NCBI GenBank assembly: GCA_964423615.1
Contig: CAYRFQ010000075.1
Span: forward strand, 1 to 38,194
From: CAYRFQ01 sp964423615
GTDB lineage: Bacteria > Planctomycetota > Planctomycetia > Gemmatales > Gemmataceae
Reading direction: 5' to 3'
Length of the DNA: 38,194 nt
The position numbers were made by a program, and so were the translations under genes. Under the pieces are notes generated by a model that was given only the letters and a program-made list of their open reading frames with translations, was not told where the DNA came from and did not search any database. Shown piece after piece: positions 24,820 to 33,970 of this stretch (positions are counted from its first letter, which is position 1; each line of letters begins with the position of its first letter).

Positions 24820-26001
24820 GTGTCAACAACTACCGAACTCACCCCTTCCCCTCGCTTGCTTCTTGGTCCCGGACCAAGTAATGCCCATCCCCGCGTCCTC
24901 CGAGCCATGGCCACACCACTGATCGGACACCTGGACCCGCAGTTCTTGGACATCATGAACGAATGTCAGGAGATGCTGCGGCAAGTCTTCCAGACGAAAA
25001 ATCAGTTGACGTTTCCGGTTAGCGCCACCGGGATGGCCGGAATGGAAACCTGCGTCGTGAACTTGATCGAACCTGGCGACACGATGGTCGTCTGTATCAA
25101 CGGAGTGTTTGGCGGGCGAATGCAAGACGTGGCCGAACGGGCCGGAGCCAAGGTCGTGGTCGTCGAAAAACCCTGGGGCGAAGTATTCGACGCGAACGAA
25201 ATCGCCGACGTTCTGAAGAAAGAACAACCCAAAGCCCTCGGGATCGTCCACGCGGAAACCTCTACGGGTGCGTGGCAACCAGTCGCCGACATCGCCAAAG
25301 CCTGTCGCGACACGAACACCTTGTTAGTATTGGATACCGTGACATCGCTTAGTGGTCTTCCCGTCACGATCGACGAATGGGGCGTGGATGCCGTCTACAG
25401 CGGAACGCAAAAGTGCATGAGTTGTCCACCTGGGCTCGCGCCGGTCTCGTTCAGTCCCAAAGCCGTGGAAGCCATCAACAACCGCAAGTCGAAGGTCCAG
25501 AGTTGGTACCTCGACATGGCGATGGTTCAGAAGTACTGGGGCGGCGATCGGGCCTACCACCACACGGCACCCATTAGCATGACATACGCCTTGCGAGAAT
25601 CGTTGCGGCTCATCTTGGAAGAGGGCCTGGAGGCTCGTTTCCGACGTCACGATTTGAACCACCGAGCTTTGAAGGCCGGACTTTCTGCTCTCGGCATTTC
25701 CTACACAGCGACGGAAGGTCACCAACTACCTACACTCAACGCTGTGAAAATTCCCGATGGCATCGAAGACGGTGTGATCCGCAAGCAATTGCTTAACGAA
25801 TTTAACATCGAAATAGGCGGCGGCCTCGGAGCCTTCAAAGGAAAAGTGTGGCGAATCGGCCTGATGGGATACAACTCTAACCCCAATAGCGTCCTGCTCT
25901 TCCTGTCGGCCTTGGAGCAATGCTTGCTCGGGCAAGGAGCCAAGATCGATGGAGGAGCAAGCATCGCTTCAGCCAATCAAGTCTACGCCCAATCGGCCTA
26001 G
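24820..26001 (+). CDS. Class V aminotransferase (alanine-glyoxylate / serine-glyoxylate type)
   Basis: PLP enzyme of 393 residues that transfers an amino group, typically from alanine or serine to glyoxylate or a related acid. Family marks are LLGPGPSNAHPRVLRAM at the N-terminus (13-30), the SATGMAGMET turn (68-77), D172 in LVLDTVTSLSG contacting the PLP ring, and the PLP lysine K198 in SGTQKCMSCPPGLAP. The C-terminal GGGLGAFKGKVWRIGLMG is also typical. The start is GTG 24820, with GGAG 6-7 nt upstream overlapping the previous stop codon. Co-translation with the hydrolase suggests a shared small-molecule pathway, which cannot be named. A hairpin lies about 80 bp after the stop. Confidence 0.93.
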   Translation: MSTTTELTPSPRLLLGPGPSNAHPRVLRAMATPLIGHLDPQFLDIMNECQEMLRQVFQTKNQLTFPVSATGMAGMETCVVNLIEPGDTMVVCINGVFGGRMQDVAERAGAKVVVVEKPWGEVFDANEIADVLKKEQPKALGIVHAETSTGAWQPVADIAKACRDTNTLLVLDTVTSLSGLPVTIDEWGVDAVYSGTQKCMSCPPGLAPVSFSPKAVEAINNRKSKVQSWYLDMAMVQKYWGGDRAYHHTAPISMTYALRESLRLILEEGLEARFRRHDLNHRALKAGLSALGISYTATEGHQLPTLNAVKIPDGIEDGVIRKQLLNEFNIEIGGGLGAFKGKVWRIGLMGYNSNPNSVLLFLSALEQCLLGQGAKIDGGASIASANQVYAQSA

Positions 26002-26083
26002 ACCTCAAACAAGCGAACTTTTTGGCGAGTTGGTGGTGCGGTGGTGAAAAAGCACTCGAGATCCCCGTGTTTTGTGCGATGCT

Positions 26084-26105
26084 GGAAGAATTCCCCAATT
26101 CTTCC
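26084..26105 (+). terminator. Hairpin after the aminotransferase gene
   Basis: GGAAGAATT and AATTCTTCC form a perfect 9-bp stem around CCCC, about 83 bp after the stop codon. No T-run follows. It could instead belong to the left end of the neighbouring transposon remnant. Confidence 0.45.
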
Positions 26106-26149
26106 TCTTCGCCCCAACAGAAGATTTCGAGTGAAACCCACCCTGCCTC

Positions 26150-27143
26150 AAAATGACACCAAACACAACCAACACCCAAACCCGATGACACACCCATCGT
26201 GGAACCCAAAAAAGTCGTCTACGAAGTCCCCCGCCAAAGCCCAAGTCACAAACTTCGCCGGACTGCCGGTTATCCAAAAGCTCGCCCAAGGATTTGGCCT
26301 CATCAACGCCATCAACGAAAAACTGCACGTCCTGAAGATTCACAATCCGTATCACGAATCCGACTATTTGATGACGTTCGCTCAATGCCCTTGCCAGCGG
26401 AAAGTGCCTGCAAGCCATCGACAAACTCCGACAACACCAAGCTCTGCTACACGCGTTGGGCAACCAAACCCTGCTGGCTCCGTCGACCGCTGTCGACTTC
26501 ACAAGACGATTTGAAGAAGAGGCGACACCCAGCTGAGGACGTGACGCCAAGAACTCAACGAGTTCGACTACCAACCGACCGCGTGTCAACGAAAGTACCG
26601 CATGGTCGTCGTCAAGAAATACATCGATGTGTACAAACACGGCGAACTCATCAACGAGACGATTTGGAATTTCTTTTTCCTCACCAACGACACACAAAGT
26701 TCGTGTTGTCAGATCGTGCTCAGTGCCGACGGTCGTTGTAACCAAGAGAACATGATTCTCAGCTCAAAAATGGTCGTCATACTCTTTGAGCTCGTGTGGA
26801 TACTTTGCATACCAACTGGGCTTACATGGTGTTGATGGGTTTGGGCCAGAACCTCAAGAGTTGGTCGGCGTTCGTGTTGGCCCCAAGCGATCGGCCGAAC
26901 GACACCGTCCCAAACGCCGAGGCGTTTGGTTTTGATGTGCGAGTTTCGCACGTTCGTGGAGTCGTTGGTGCGTGTCCCGGCTCAAGTCGTTCGCACAGAC
27001 CGTGGCGTGGTGGTTCGTTTGTTGGGTTGGAATCGGCACCAGAGTCTGTTGTTGGATTTGTGTCAAGTGTTGAATCGTTAGCGGCAGCAGTCCACGAACT
27101 CGAAGTCGGGATGCTCCGATCCGCCAAGACACTTGGAGACTGA
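26150..27143 (+). pseudogene. Decayed IS1380-type transposase
   Basis: Remnant of an insertion-sequence transposase, broken over all three forward frames. Frame 1 (about 26240-26383) reads FAGLPVIQKLAQGFGL then HVLKIHNPYHESDYLMTFA. Frame 2 (about 26384-26534) continues NALASGKCLQAIDKLRQHQA and STAVDFTRRFEEE up to a stop. Frame 1 resumes at about 26551 with YRMVVVKKYIDVYKHGEL and FFFLTNDTQSS...ADGRCNQENM. Frame 3 then gives QLKNGRHTL, a TGA at 26787, and VDTLHTNWAYMVLMGLGQNL. These blocks and their order match IS1380-family proteins (yHESDH, TND, RCNQEN..QLK, NWAYM), but the central part with most of the catalytic domain is missing. At least three frameshifts are needed. Inverted repeats at the ends were not identified, so boundaries are approximate. 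Confidence 0.82.
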
Positions 27144-27268
27144 GGGCAGAAAGAGACACGAGGATGCACGAACGAAAATCGGCAAGCCAAGGAGAGCCCA
27201 ACAAGGGCTACCCGCTAGCGAGACATACGGCCGCAAGAGCACAACAAGAAGGATAAAAATTCAACCGT

Positions 27269-28216
27269 TTACTCAAACTCCTTCGGTGTAAACTCGAACG
27301 TCACGTCTTGACTCCCACCTACTTCGACTTCGACAGCTATCGTTTTCTCGACCGGTCCTTTGTACCGCATCCGAGAAATGCACATCGACTCCGGATTCCG
27401 GTCATGGTCTTTCTTATTCCAGTTCGGCACCCAAGCCACAAGTTCGTATTGCCCCGAAGGTATTTCTTCGAGTTCAAATTTCCCACTCGGCTCCGTTACG
27501 ACATAGTAAGGATGCTCTGAAACGAACAAGTAGCTACGCAGCCAGTAATACTCCGCGGCGCTGCTGAGTTCGACCAGACCGTTGTGAACCATTTGTCTTG
27601 TGCGGACTCGATTCGGTGTTGGCAACGTGAGCGTGAAAAAGTTGGCACCTCGGACTCGTAATCCGTGGTAACGCTCTTCGTCGTTAACAAAGTGTACCTT
27701 TTCGCCCCGGCGAACAACGCCAACGACCCCTGTCCGCCGTCCTTGATGGATCTTCAGCTGAGAAGCTTGGAAGTGAACGCTCACAGGAGGATGATTCCAA
27801 GGTTTCGAGCGTTTCGGATCGACTTCGCGTAAAAAAACCACTGCGTTGGCGATCCCCGAATCGAGTTCCGAAACTTGAGGCTTTAAAGGATTGCGGAACA
27901 ACTTCTCCCGTGTCTCGTGTGGCCACTTGGGGTGAAATATGGGATTCGTCTCCACGGCGAAATCGGCCACGATGGGCCTTTCCCCTTGCCAAACGACCCG
28001 GCCTTCGATGCGTCCCGTCTGGGATCCACGAAAGTTTTCGGCGAGCGATGTTACAGGAATCTGTTCAGGCTCGGACGGTTCGGACAAGGCCCAGAAATAT
28101 CCACAACCCCCCACCCACAGGAGGAGCAAACCCAAGGACACACACACGAGCCCGCGTATGTTGTAAAGCAACTGGGTGGCCTCCGAGAAACCATACAATC
28201 CATCACGACCTGGCAT
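27269..28216 (-). CDS. Exported, possibly lipoprotein, cupredoxin/carboxypeptidase-regulatory-like protein
   Basis: A 315-residue protein with an N-terminal hydrophobic segment (about 21-37) ending in VGGC38, a plausible lipobox. The soluble part starts with RIEGRVVWQGERP (69-81), as in planctomycete proteins that pair a cupredoxin-like sandwich with a carboxypeptidase-regulatory-like beta domain. In this one, VVFLREVDPK, VVRRGEKVHFVNDEERYHGLRV and SEHPYYVVTEPSGKFELEEIPSGQYELVAWVPNW keep the scaffold. The usual CxVHPWM copper-site motif is absent (YLFVSEHPYY), so copper binding is doubtful. The start MPGRDG is chosen over a longer in-frame extension, which overlaps the divergent cupin gene. 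It is divergent from that gene, sharing about 290 bp. Confidence 0.75.
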   Translation of the reverse strand: MPGRDGLYGFSEATQLLYNIRGLVCVSLGLLLLWVGGCGYFWALSEPSEPEQIPVTSLAENFRGSQTGRIEGRVVWQGERPIVADFAVETNPIFHPKWPHETREKLFRNPLKPQVSELDSGIANAVVFLREVDPKRSKPWNHPPVSVHFQASQLKIHQGRRTGVVGVVRRGEKVHFVNDEERYHGLRVRGANFFTLTLPTPNRVRTRQMVHNGLVELSSAAEYYWLRSYLFVSEHPYYVVTEPSGKFELEEIPSGQYELVAWVPNWNKKDHDRNPESMCISRMRYKGPVEKTIAVEVEVGGSQDVTFEFTPKEFE

Positions 28217-28503
28217 TGGAGAAGTCCCTTTCCACAATGTCGGCAGAAGCTGTCTCGTTCTCACACGGATCGCTACAATAGCCAGACCTTGCGATAGCAC
28301 CTTTCGCGAACAAACGGGTGTCCGAGGTTCGTTTCTGCGACTCGACCACCACGTAAAGATAGGAATGTTGTGTACTCGATTTGGCAAGATCGAGGCAAGA
28401 CAGAATTTACCAATGAGGAAGGCACAAGACGAAGGCAGAAACAAATCTTCCTTCATCCCTTTCCCTTCTTCAATCAATCCTGTGCCCAGATGAGGACGCA
28501 TCC

Positions 28504-28875
28504 ATGCCTTCCACCACCCCTGGTTACCTTGTGCGACGGATCGAAGACGCCCCAACTGTTCCTTGCCCCTGCGGAGAAAGCACTCGGCCGTTGACCATCC
28601 AGGATACGCCCAAGTGCAATTTCCACATCACGTTCATCAAGGACTCGGTCAAGCACTATCATAAGGAATGCACCGAAGTGTATTACGTTTTGGAAGGCCG
28701 GGGACAAATGGAACTCAACGGGGAGATCCTGGAAGTCGAGCCGGGAATGGTCATCTACATTGAACCATTCACCACCCACCGGCTGTGGAGCCAAGAAGGC
28801 GTCCGAACGATCGTCTTCGGAGTCCCGGCCCTCGTGGCCGAAGATGAGTATTTCGATGAACCTACCCGAGACTAA
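28504..28875 (+). CDS. Single-domain cupin protein
   Basis: A 123-residue cytoplasmic cupin. Motif 1 is complete: H51, H53 and E58 in HYHKECTEVYYVLEG, ending at G65. Motif 2 supplies H92 in GEILEVEPGMVIYIEPFTTHRLW. These four residues should bind one metal ion. Cupins of this size include isomerases, dioxygenases and sugar-binding proteins, so no reaction is assigned. Four cysteines occur, two of them as PCPC near residue 20. An AGGA lies about 8 nt upstream of the ATG. It is divergent from the lipoprotein-like gene; the spacer at 28217-28503 contains purine-rich patches but no clear promoter. Confidence 0.9.
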   Translation: MPSTTPGYLVRRIEDAPTVPCPCGESTRPLTIQDTPKCNFHITFIKDSVKHYHKECTEVYYVLEGRGQMELNGEILEVEPGMVIYIEPFTTHRLWSQEGVRTIVFGVPALVAEDEYFDEPTRD

Positions 28876-29392
28876 CGAGAACGCAGGCTCGCGCAGTCCC
28901 GCAATATCCCTATGGCCCCCTTTCTTTTCAAGTCTGCCCGGCCAACTCGCCGATGGCATTGATGCGTCTGTTGAGACAGGTGTGAGCACGATAGGGGATT
29001 TCTGCAGGTAACATACAACAGTCACTCAAACAGCGAGAGGGGTTGAAATCTTCATCGACTCTTCTTGATGCCCTTGTGGTCCCAAGACAAATTGCCGATA
29101 TGGTAAAATTCACTACTTCTCGCAAGCTGTGCATTGCTCCCATTTTTGTTGCACGAACAAAAATTACTCTTTTGATGAGTCTGGTTTCGGCCTTGGGCTC
29201 GGAGCCTCATAACAGACAACGCTGAATCACCCAACCGATTTGTTTGTCGAAACCGATCGAGGTTCATTCTCGATCGTCAACGGTGTCACTTTCTATCTTG
29301 GGGTTGCAGTTCGCTCCCCAATGACCAGGACAAAGCCGACAACACTATTCGCGGCTGAAATCATTCCCATTTTTCTTGGAGTCGAAACCATC
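28876..29392. other. Intergenic region with an AT-rich hairpin
   Basis: This 517-bp spacer precedes the long surface-protein gene. A perfect 9-bp stem (ATTTTTGTT with AACAAAAAT) around GCACG lies at 29142-29164; in either direction it would place T or A runs inside the stem, so it may act as a weak terminator for the cupin gene or as an operator. No gene or RNA was recognised. In-frame codons upstream of the chosen start of the next gene look noncoding. Confidence 0.45.
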
Positions 29393-32300
29393 ATGTTCCA
29401 CTTTCGCTGGCTGTTCTCCCGCCGAGGAAAAGCTCAACCGACCACCGACCAGGCAGATCGCCAAGTGTTGTCCGCCTCGAATTTGTCCTCATCCTCAACC
29501 CAATCGTTCCGTCGCTTCTTCCGACCCCAACTGGAATCACTCGAACAACGTGTCGTTCTGAGTAACGACTTCTACACCGTTCCAGGCGAAGTCGGAACAG
29601 CGGACGCTCCCAATACTATTCCGGTCACGATCGTGTGGGAAGGTGGCGAGTCAGCGTTTAACAACTCGTTGATGGTTTACCAGATCGAGAACACGAGCGG
29701 TTCCGTAGGGGGCGTGAATCCGGGAGACAACGGCTATGCCGCTTCGATTGGGGCAAGAGTCGCCGATGGAGCCCCTGTCATTTCGTTTACCGCCAGTCTC
29801 GATCCGACAGACAACTCGGTCACCCCTGGCAACGGTAGTGCCCTGGTCTTCCGCCCTGAAGACGGCATTGGAACGCGTCGCACGTTCTTGATGGATGCCG
29901 GAAGCCTTTTGGGCTTCGCTCTTATCCAAAACGTCCCAGCCGAATCCTACGGAGGCGCTGCCCAACAAGCTGCCCAGACCGGCTCGACGATCTTCAACAC
30001 CTTCGCTGGTGGTCCGGTCGCCTACTACTCCTTTGATGCAGCCAATCCGTTTGGTGGTGACGCCGTCATCTCCCAAAATCTTGGAAACGGCTTGGTGCGG
30101 TTTGGGTTCGAAGACCAGGGCGCCGGAGGCGATGGCGACTACAACGACATGGTCATCCTCGTCAGCCCCACAGGAAATAGAGCAGAGGCCATTCCTGGCG
30201 TGGCGGGAGATCCTGTCGATGCTACTTTCTCCCTCTTGCAAGCCAACTCCAACTCCATCCATGAACTTGGTATCTTCACCTTTGACGATTTCCAAGGGGG
30301 TATCGACACAGGAGAAGCCGACATCCGACCGAATGTGAACGTCTTCACGTTCCCTGGCGATTCGGGGTACATTCAAACGGCATTGGCGCCAGACCGACGC
30401 ATGACTATCTTCGGCCCGAACACTCCTGTCGGGTCAACTTCGATGCTCCAACTCGACGGCGAGACGAATTACGGTTTTTACGCCATCGTCGGAGGCACGG
30501 CAGAGCAATTTCTGGAAAGCAATCCGAATAACTTTGATGAAGCTGGTATCCAGGCCCTGTTCTCGTTCCCCGAACTCAACAACTCCAAGGCCCAACACTT
30601 CCGTAACCTGGGCAACAACACGTTTGCCTTCGAATCCATTCCGAACAAGGATGACGGAGTCGATTTCGACGACTTGGTCTTCAACGTATCCTATGACCTC
30701 GTTCCGCAAATCACAGCGGCTCTCGAGAACGATACAAGCAACCCAGACTTCGGCGGGTCGGACACCGATGGAATCACCAACGACCCGGGCATCAGCGGCA
30801 CCATCGATGAACGCAATCTCACAGCCTTCACGGTGGACATTGATGAACTCGGCGAAGTCGACATCCTGGACACCTTCCCAGGTGCCTTCGACCCCTCCAC
30901 CGGCCAGTTCATCCTCAACGAAGATCAGGTCATCCAGGCGGCTGGTGGCTTGTTGGATGAAGGAGAACACACGGCCGTCTTCCGTGCGACCGACACCAAC
31001 AACAAGACCGGAGCCGCTACAGTGGCCTTCACTTTCGACTCGGAAGTCGAACCATTTGTCGAACTGGATCTGCCGCCGGAATTCGATACGGGCATCCCGG
31101 GAGACAACATCACCGATTTGGACCTCGTCAACATCGTCGGGACAATCGAGGAAGGTTCGACCATCACGTTGTTCCGGGAAGTCGACCCAACGAGCGATCC
31201 TATAGAACTCGAAACACTCCTGGACGACGATGGAACCTTCACGTTCGTGGATGTTCAACTGAGCTTTGGCACGAACACCTTCACAACGATGGCCACAGAC
31301 ACGGCCGGCAATGTCGATGATCTGGGCGAAATCATCATCACGCACCAACCATCGCTGCTGTTGCCGCCTGAGTTCGACACGGGAGTCATTGGCGACAATT
31401 CGACCGTCATTTCTCTGGTGAATTTGTCCGGACGGACACTCCCTGGCGCGACGGTGGAATTGCGGCCTAATGGGGACACGACGGTGCTTGCCACGGAAAC
31501 GGCTGACGCTGATGGCAACTTCACGTTCGAAAATATTTCCTTGATGGAAGGGGATAATCCGTACGACATTCGTGCTATCCTCAACGGTGACGAAGAGCTG
31601 TTCGAGAACGTGCTGACCGTTTCCCTCGAACTCCTCACGGCCGGACTGGAAATGGACACAGGCTTGTTCGACACCGACGGCGTGACCAACGATCCGACGA
31701 TCTCGGGACAGGTCTCCGACGGGGCCACGTTGACCGAGCTGACCGCATCGCTCGATGGTGCCTCTGCCGTGAACATTTTCAGCAACTACGATCCTGCGAC
31801 CAACACGTTCCGGCTTGACCGGGCTGCTTTGGATCTGCTAGCCGGAGGCACCCTGGCCGACGGAGCACACTCGATCCAGATCTTCGGGACCACCGCGGCC
31901 GGAAGTACAGGCCGGGCCACTGTCGACTTCACCCTTGACACAGTTCTGAATCCGACCTCGACGGTCACGCTTCCTCCGCAGTTCGACACCGGAACTGAGG
32001 GAGACAACATCACCGACCTAGACACTATCGGCCTCACAGGAGACGCGGAAGGAGCTGCCTCAGTCACACTCACGCGAGTCGAGGGAGCCGAGACTGTCAC
32101 CCTAGACACGCAGGTCGCGAATGAAAGCAACGAGTTCGAGTTCACCAACGTGACACTCAACTTGGGAGCCAACGTGTTCACCAGCACGACGACCGACCTG
32201 GCCGGCAACACCGAACAAGCCCAAATCACTGTCACACACGCACCTTCGTTGACGTTGCCTGCTGAGTTCGACACCGACGCCCCGGATGACCAGATCACAT

Positions 32301-33781
32301 TCCGGGGAACTGTAAACTTGACCGGTCAAACACTCCCCAATGCTTCCGTCGAACTACTTCGCACCGGCGACACGACTGTCATCGATACCGTAACCGCTGA
32401 CGTCAATGGTGCGTTCACGTTCGAAAACGTAACCTTGGATGTGAATGATAACAGTTTCGACTTGAATGTTACGTCGGACGGAACGACCGAAAGGACTGAG
32501 GCTGCCCTTGTAGTCACTCGCCGAATCGTGGAACTCGCGAGAGATTCCGATTCAGGGACGCTCAAGGATGCGAGCACCAATCAAGAATCGGTCAACCTGT
32601 TTGGTGAATTGACGGGCATCGCCCAAGGCACTGCGACCATAACTTTGAACGAAACTGGACAAACGGCGGTCCTCCCCGATGTCGATGCCAACGCAACATT
32701 CCAGTTTGGGAATGTTGCTTTGGCAGAGGGAGCCAACTCGTTCAGCTTGACCATCGAAGATTCCAATGGCGCCATGATCGTCACAGACACACAGATCATT
32801 ACCCGCATGAATTCGGCACCGACGCGAATCGCCACGAACGACGATCCGATCGAGGTCGAGCTGTCGTCCTTTGTGGATGATCCATCGAATACTTTGCCGA
32901 CTCAGAATTTCTCAGAAGGCATCGACCTGGCCACGTTCTTTACCGATGCGGACTTGACGAACAGCTTGATCCGGTTCAACACCAACAGCACGGTGAACAA
33001 CGGAATCATCGATATCGAGACGTTAGACGCCGAAGCCCCCGCCACCGTTGTGAACTTCCTCAACTACGTCACTGATGGCGACTATGACGGCACGATCTTC
33101 CACAGATCGCCTCCAGGTTTCGTCCTGCAAGGTGGTGGATTCGAGTACGATCCCGGTCCACCTTCATCGTTGCCACGGACTCCGACGGACCCCGAGGTCG
33201 TCAACGAATTCGATGGAGAGAACCGTTCCAACCTCGACGGGACTCTCGCGATGGCGAAGGTTGGACCGACTGGCCAGGATCCAACACCGGAGTCGATCAA
33301 CAGTGCAACGAATCAGTTCTTCTTCAACCTCGGGGATAACTCGGGGAACCTCGACAACCAGAATGGTGGGTTCACAGTCTTCGCTGAAGTCGCCGACGAC
33401 GGTACATCTCGTCAGGTCGTCGATGATCTTGCGAGCATTCCAGTGATCGACGCCGGTGGGTTCACCGATCTACCGTTCCGCGGCAGTGATACCATCGGCG
33501 TTCCGGCTGGCACCGAGCCAGACGACTATGCCTTTGTCTCCAGCGCGGAAATCGTTTATCGGCTCGAAGAACTGACCTATGTTGTCACCGTCACGCCAGT
33601 GGGGACTCCGTCCAGCACGATCGATGTGAGACTGAACACACAAGAAAATCGCTTGTTCGTGGACTACGTCGAGGGCGATACCGGTACGTTCAACATTGAA
33701 GTCACGGCCGTAGACAGTTCGGGGGCTGTTAGCGCCCAGACTCAGGTCATCACTTTGGAAATCACGAACACCCAGTCGTAA
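29393..33781 (+). CDS. Exported DUF4114 / Ig-like repeat protein with C-terminal cyclophilin domain
   Basis: A 1462-residue surface or secreted protein. The N-terminus has the planctomycete export signature RPQLESLEQRVVLS (about 43-56). Two DUF4114-like, metal-binding-looking segments follow: RFGFEDQGAGGDGDYNDMV (about 233-251) and FAFESIPNKDDGVDFDDLVF (about 410-430). Residues about 443-1140 hold Ig-like repeats with recurrent PPEFDTG..GDN.T starts and T.TDTAGN ends, of the adhesin type. Residues about 1200-1366 form a cyclophilin-type peptidyl-prolyl isomerase: DYDGTIFHRSPPGFVLQGGG with the catalytic Arg, Phe and Gln, then NQFFFNLGDN and FTVFAEV. A last beta segment closes the protein. Start ATG 29393 is chosen because the N-terminal signature follows it; GGAG lies 12 nt upstream, rather far. 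Folding help outside the cell is inferred only. Confidence 0.88.
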   Translation: MFHFRWLFSRRGKAQPTTDQADRQVLSASNLSSSSTQSFRRFFRPQLESLEQRVVLSNDFYTVPGEVGTADAPNTIPVTIVWEGGESAFNNSLMVYQIENTSGSVGGVNPGDNGYAASIGARVADGAPVISFTASLDPTDNSVTPGNGSALVFRPEDGIGTRRTFLMDAGSLLGFALIQNVPAESYGGAAQQAAQTGSTIFNTFAGGPVAYYSFDAANPFGGDAVISQNLGNGLVRFGFEDQGAGGDGDYNDMVILVSPTGNRAEAIPGVAGDPVDATFSLLQANSNSIHELGIFTFDDFQGGIDTGEADIRPNVNVFTFPGDSGYIQTALAPDRRMTIFGPNTPVGSTSMLQLDGETNYGFYAIVGGTAEQFLESNPNNFDEAGIQALFSFPELNNSKAQHFRNLGNNTFAFESIPNKDDGVDFDDLVFNVSYDLVPQITAALENDTSNPDFGGSDTDGITNDPGISGTIDERNLTAFTVDIDELGEVDILDTFPGAFDPSTGQFILNEDQVIQAAGGLLDEGEHTAVFRATDTNNKTGAATVAFTFDSEVEPFVELDLPPEFDTGIPGDNITDLDLVNIVGTIEEGSTITLFREVDPTSDPIELETLLDDDGTFTFVDVQLSFGTNTFTTMATDTAGNVDDLGEIIITHQPSLLLPPEFDTGVIGDNSTVISLVNLSGRTLPGATVELRPNGDTTVLATETADADGNFTFENISLMEGDNPYDIRAILNGDEELFENVLTVSLELLTAGLEMDTGLFDTDGVTNDPTISGQVSDGATLTELTASLDGASAVNIFSNYDPATNTFRLDRAALDLLAGGTLADGAHSIQIFGTTAAGSTGRATVDFTLDTVLNPTSTVTLPPQFDTGTEGDNITDLDTIGLTGDAEGAASVTLTRVEGAETVTLDTQVANESNEFEFTNVTLNLGANVFTSTTTDLAGNTEQAQITVTHAPSLTLPAEFDTDAPDDQITFRGTVNLTGQTLPNASVELLRTGDTTVIDTVTADVNGAFTFENVTLDVNDNSFDLNVTSDGTTERTEAALVVTRRIVELARDSDSGTLKDASTNQESVNLFGELTGIAQGTATITLNETGQTAVLPDVDANATFQFGNVALAEGANSFSLTIEDSNGAMIVTDTQIITRMNSAPTRIATNDDPIEVELSSFVDDPSNTLPTQNFSEGIDLATFFTDADLTNSLIRFNTNSTVNNGIIDIETLDAEAPATVVNFLNYVTDGDYDGTIFHRSPPGFVLQGGGFEYDPGPPSSLPRTPTDPEVVNEFDGENRSNLDGTLAMAKVGPTGQDPTPESINSATNQFFFNLGDNSGNLDNQNGGFTVFAEVADDGTSRQVVDDLASIPVIDAGGFTDLPFRGSDTIGVPAGTEPDDYAFVSSAEIVYRLEELTYVVTVTPVGTPSSTIDVRLNTQENRLFVDYVEGDTGTFNIEVTAVDSSGAVSAQTQVITLEITNTQS

Positions 33782-33812
33782 CAAGGTTCGGTTGATCACT
33801 TTTCCGGTCGAT

Positions 33813-33859
33813 CTGCAGGCACGAGTACCCAGAGAGTTTTCTGGAATTCGCGCCTGCAG
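33813..33859. terminator. Nested stem-loop between convergent genes
   Basis: CTGCAGGC (33813-33820) pairs with GCCTGCAG (33852-33859), and inside it CCAGA (33829-33833) pairs with TCTGG (33840-33844). It lies between the stops of two converging genes and could terminate both. No long T-run follows. Confidence 0.4.
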
Positions 33860-33970
33860 GCCCTTGTGAAATCCAATCCGAAAATCATTCCCGTGTGGGT
33901 GCGTACGACTTGAGGGGATTCAACCTGAGATGAATTTCTCGGGCGTCACCCACGCGGACCATTTCTTGAG

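Noticed and set aside
27144..27268. Possible end repeat of the IS1380 remnant
   Set aside because: Short similarities to the left flank were found, but none clear enough to call inverted repeats.
30434..31348. Long ORF on the minus strand, opposite the Ig-repeat gene
   Set aside because: It lies wholly inside the repeat gene in an antisense frame, its composition reflects the complementary codons, and it lacks a recognisable family or a ribosome-binding site.
31786..32298. Ser/Val-rich ORF on the minus strand, opposite the Ig-repeat gene
   Set aside because: The Ser/Val richness is the mirror of Asp/Thr-rich repeats on the other strand; not an independent gene.
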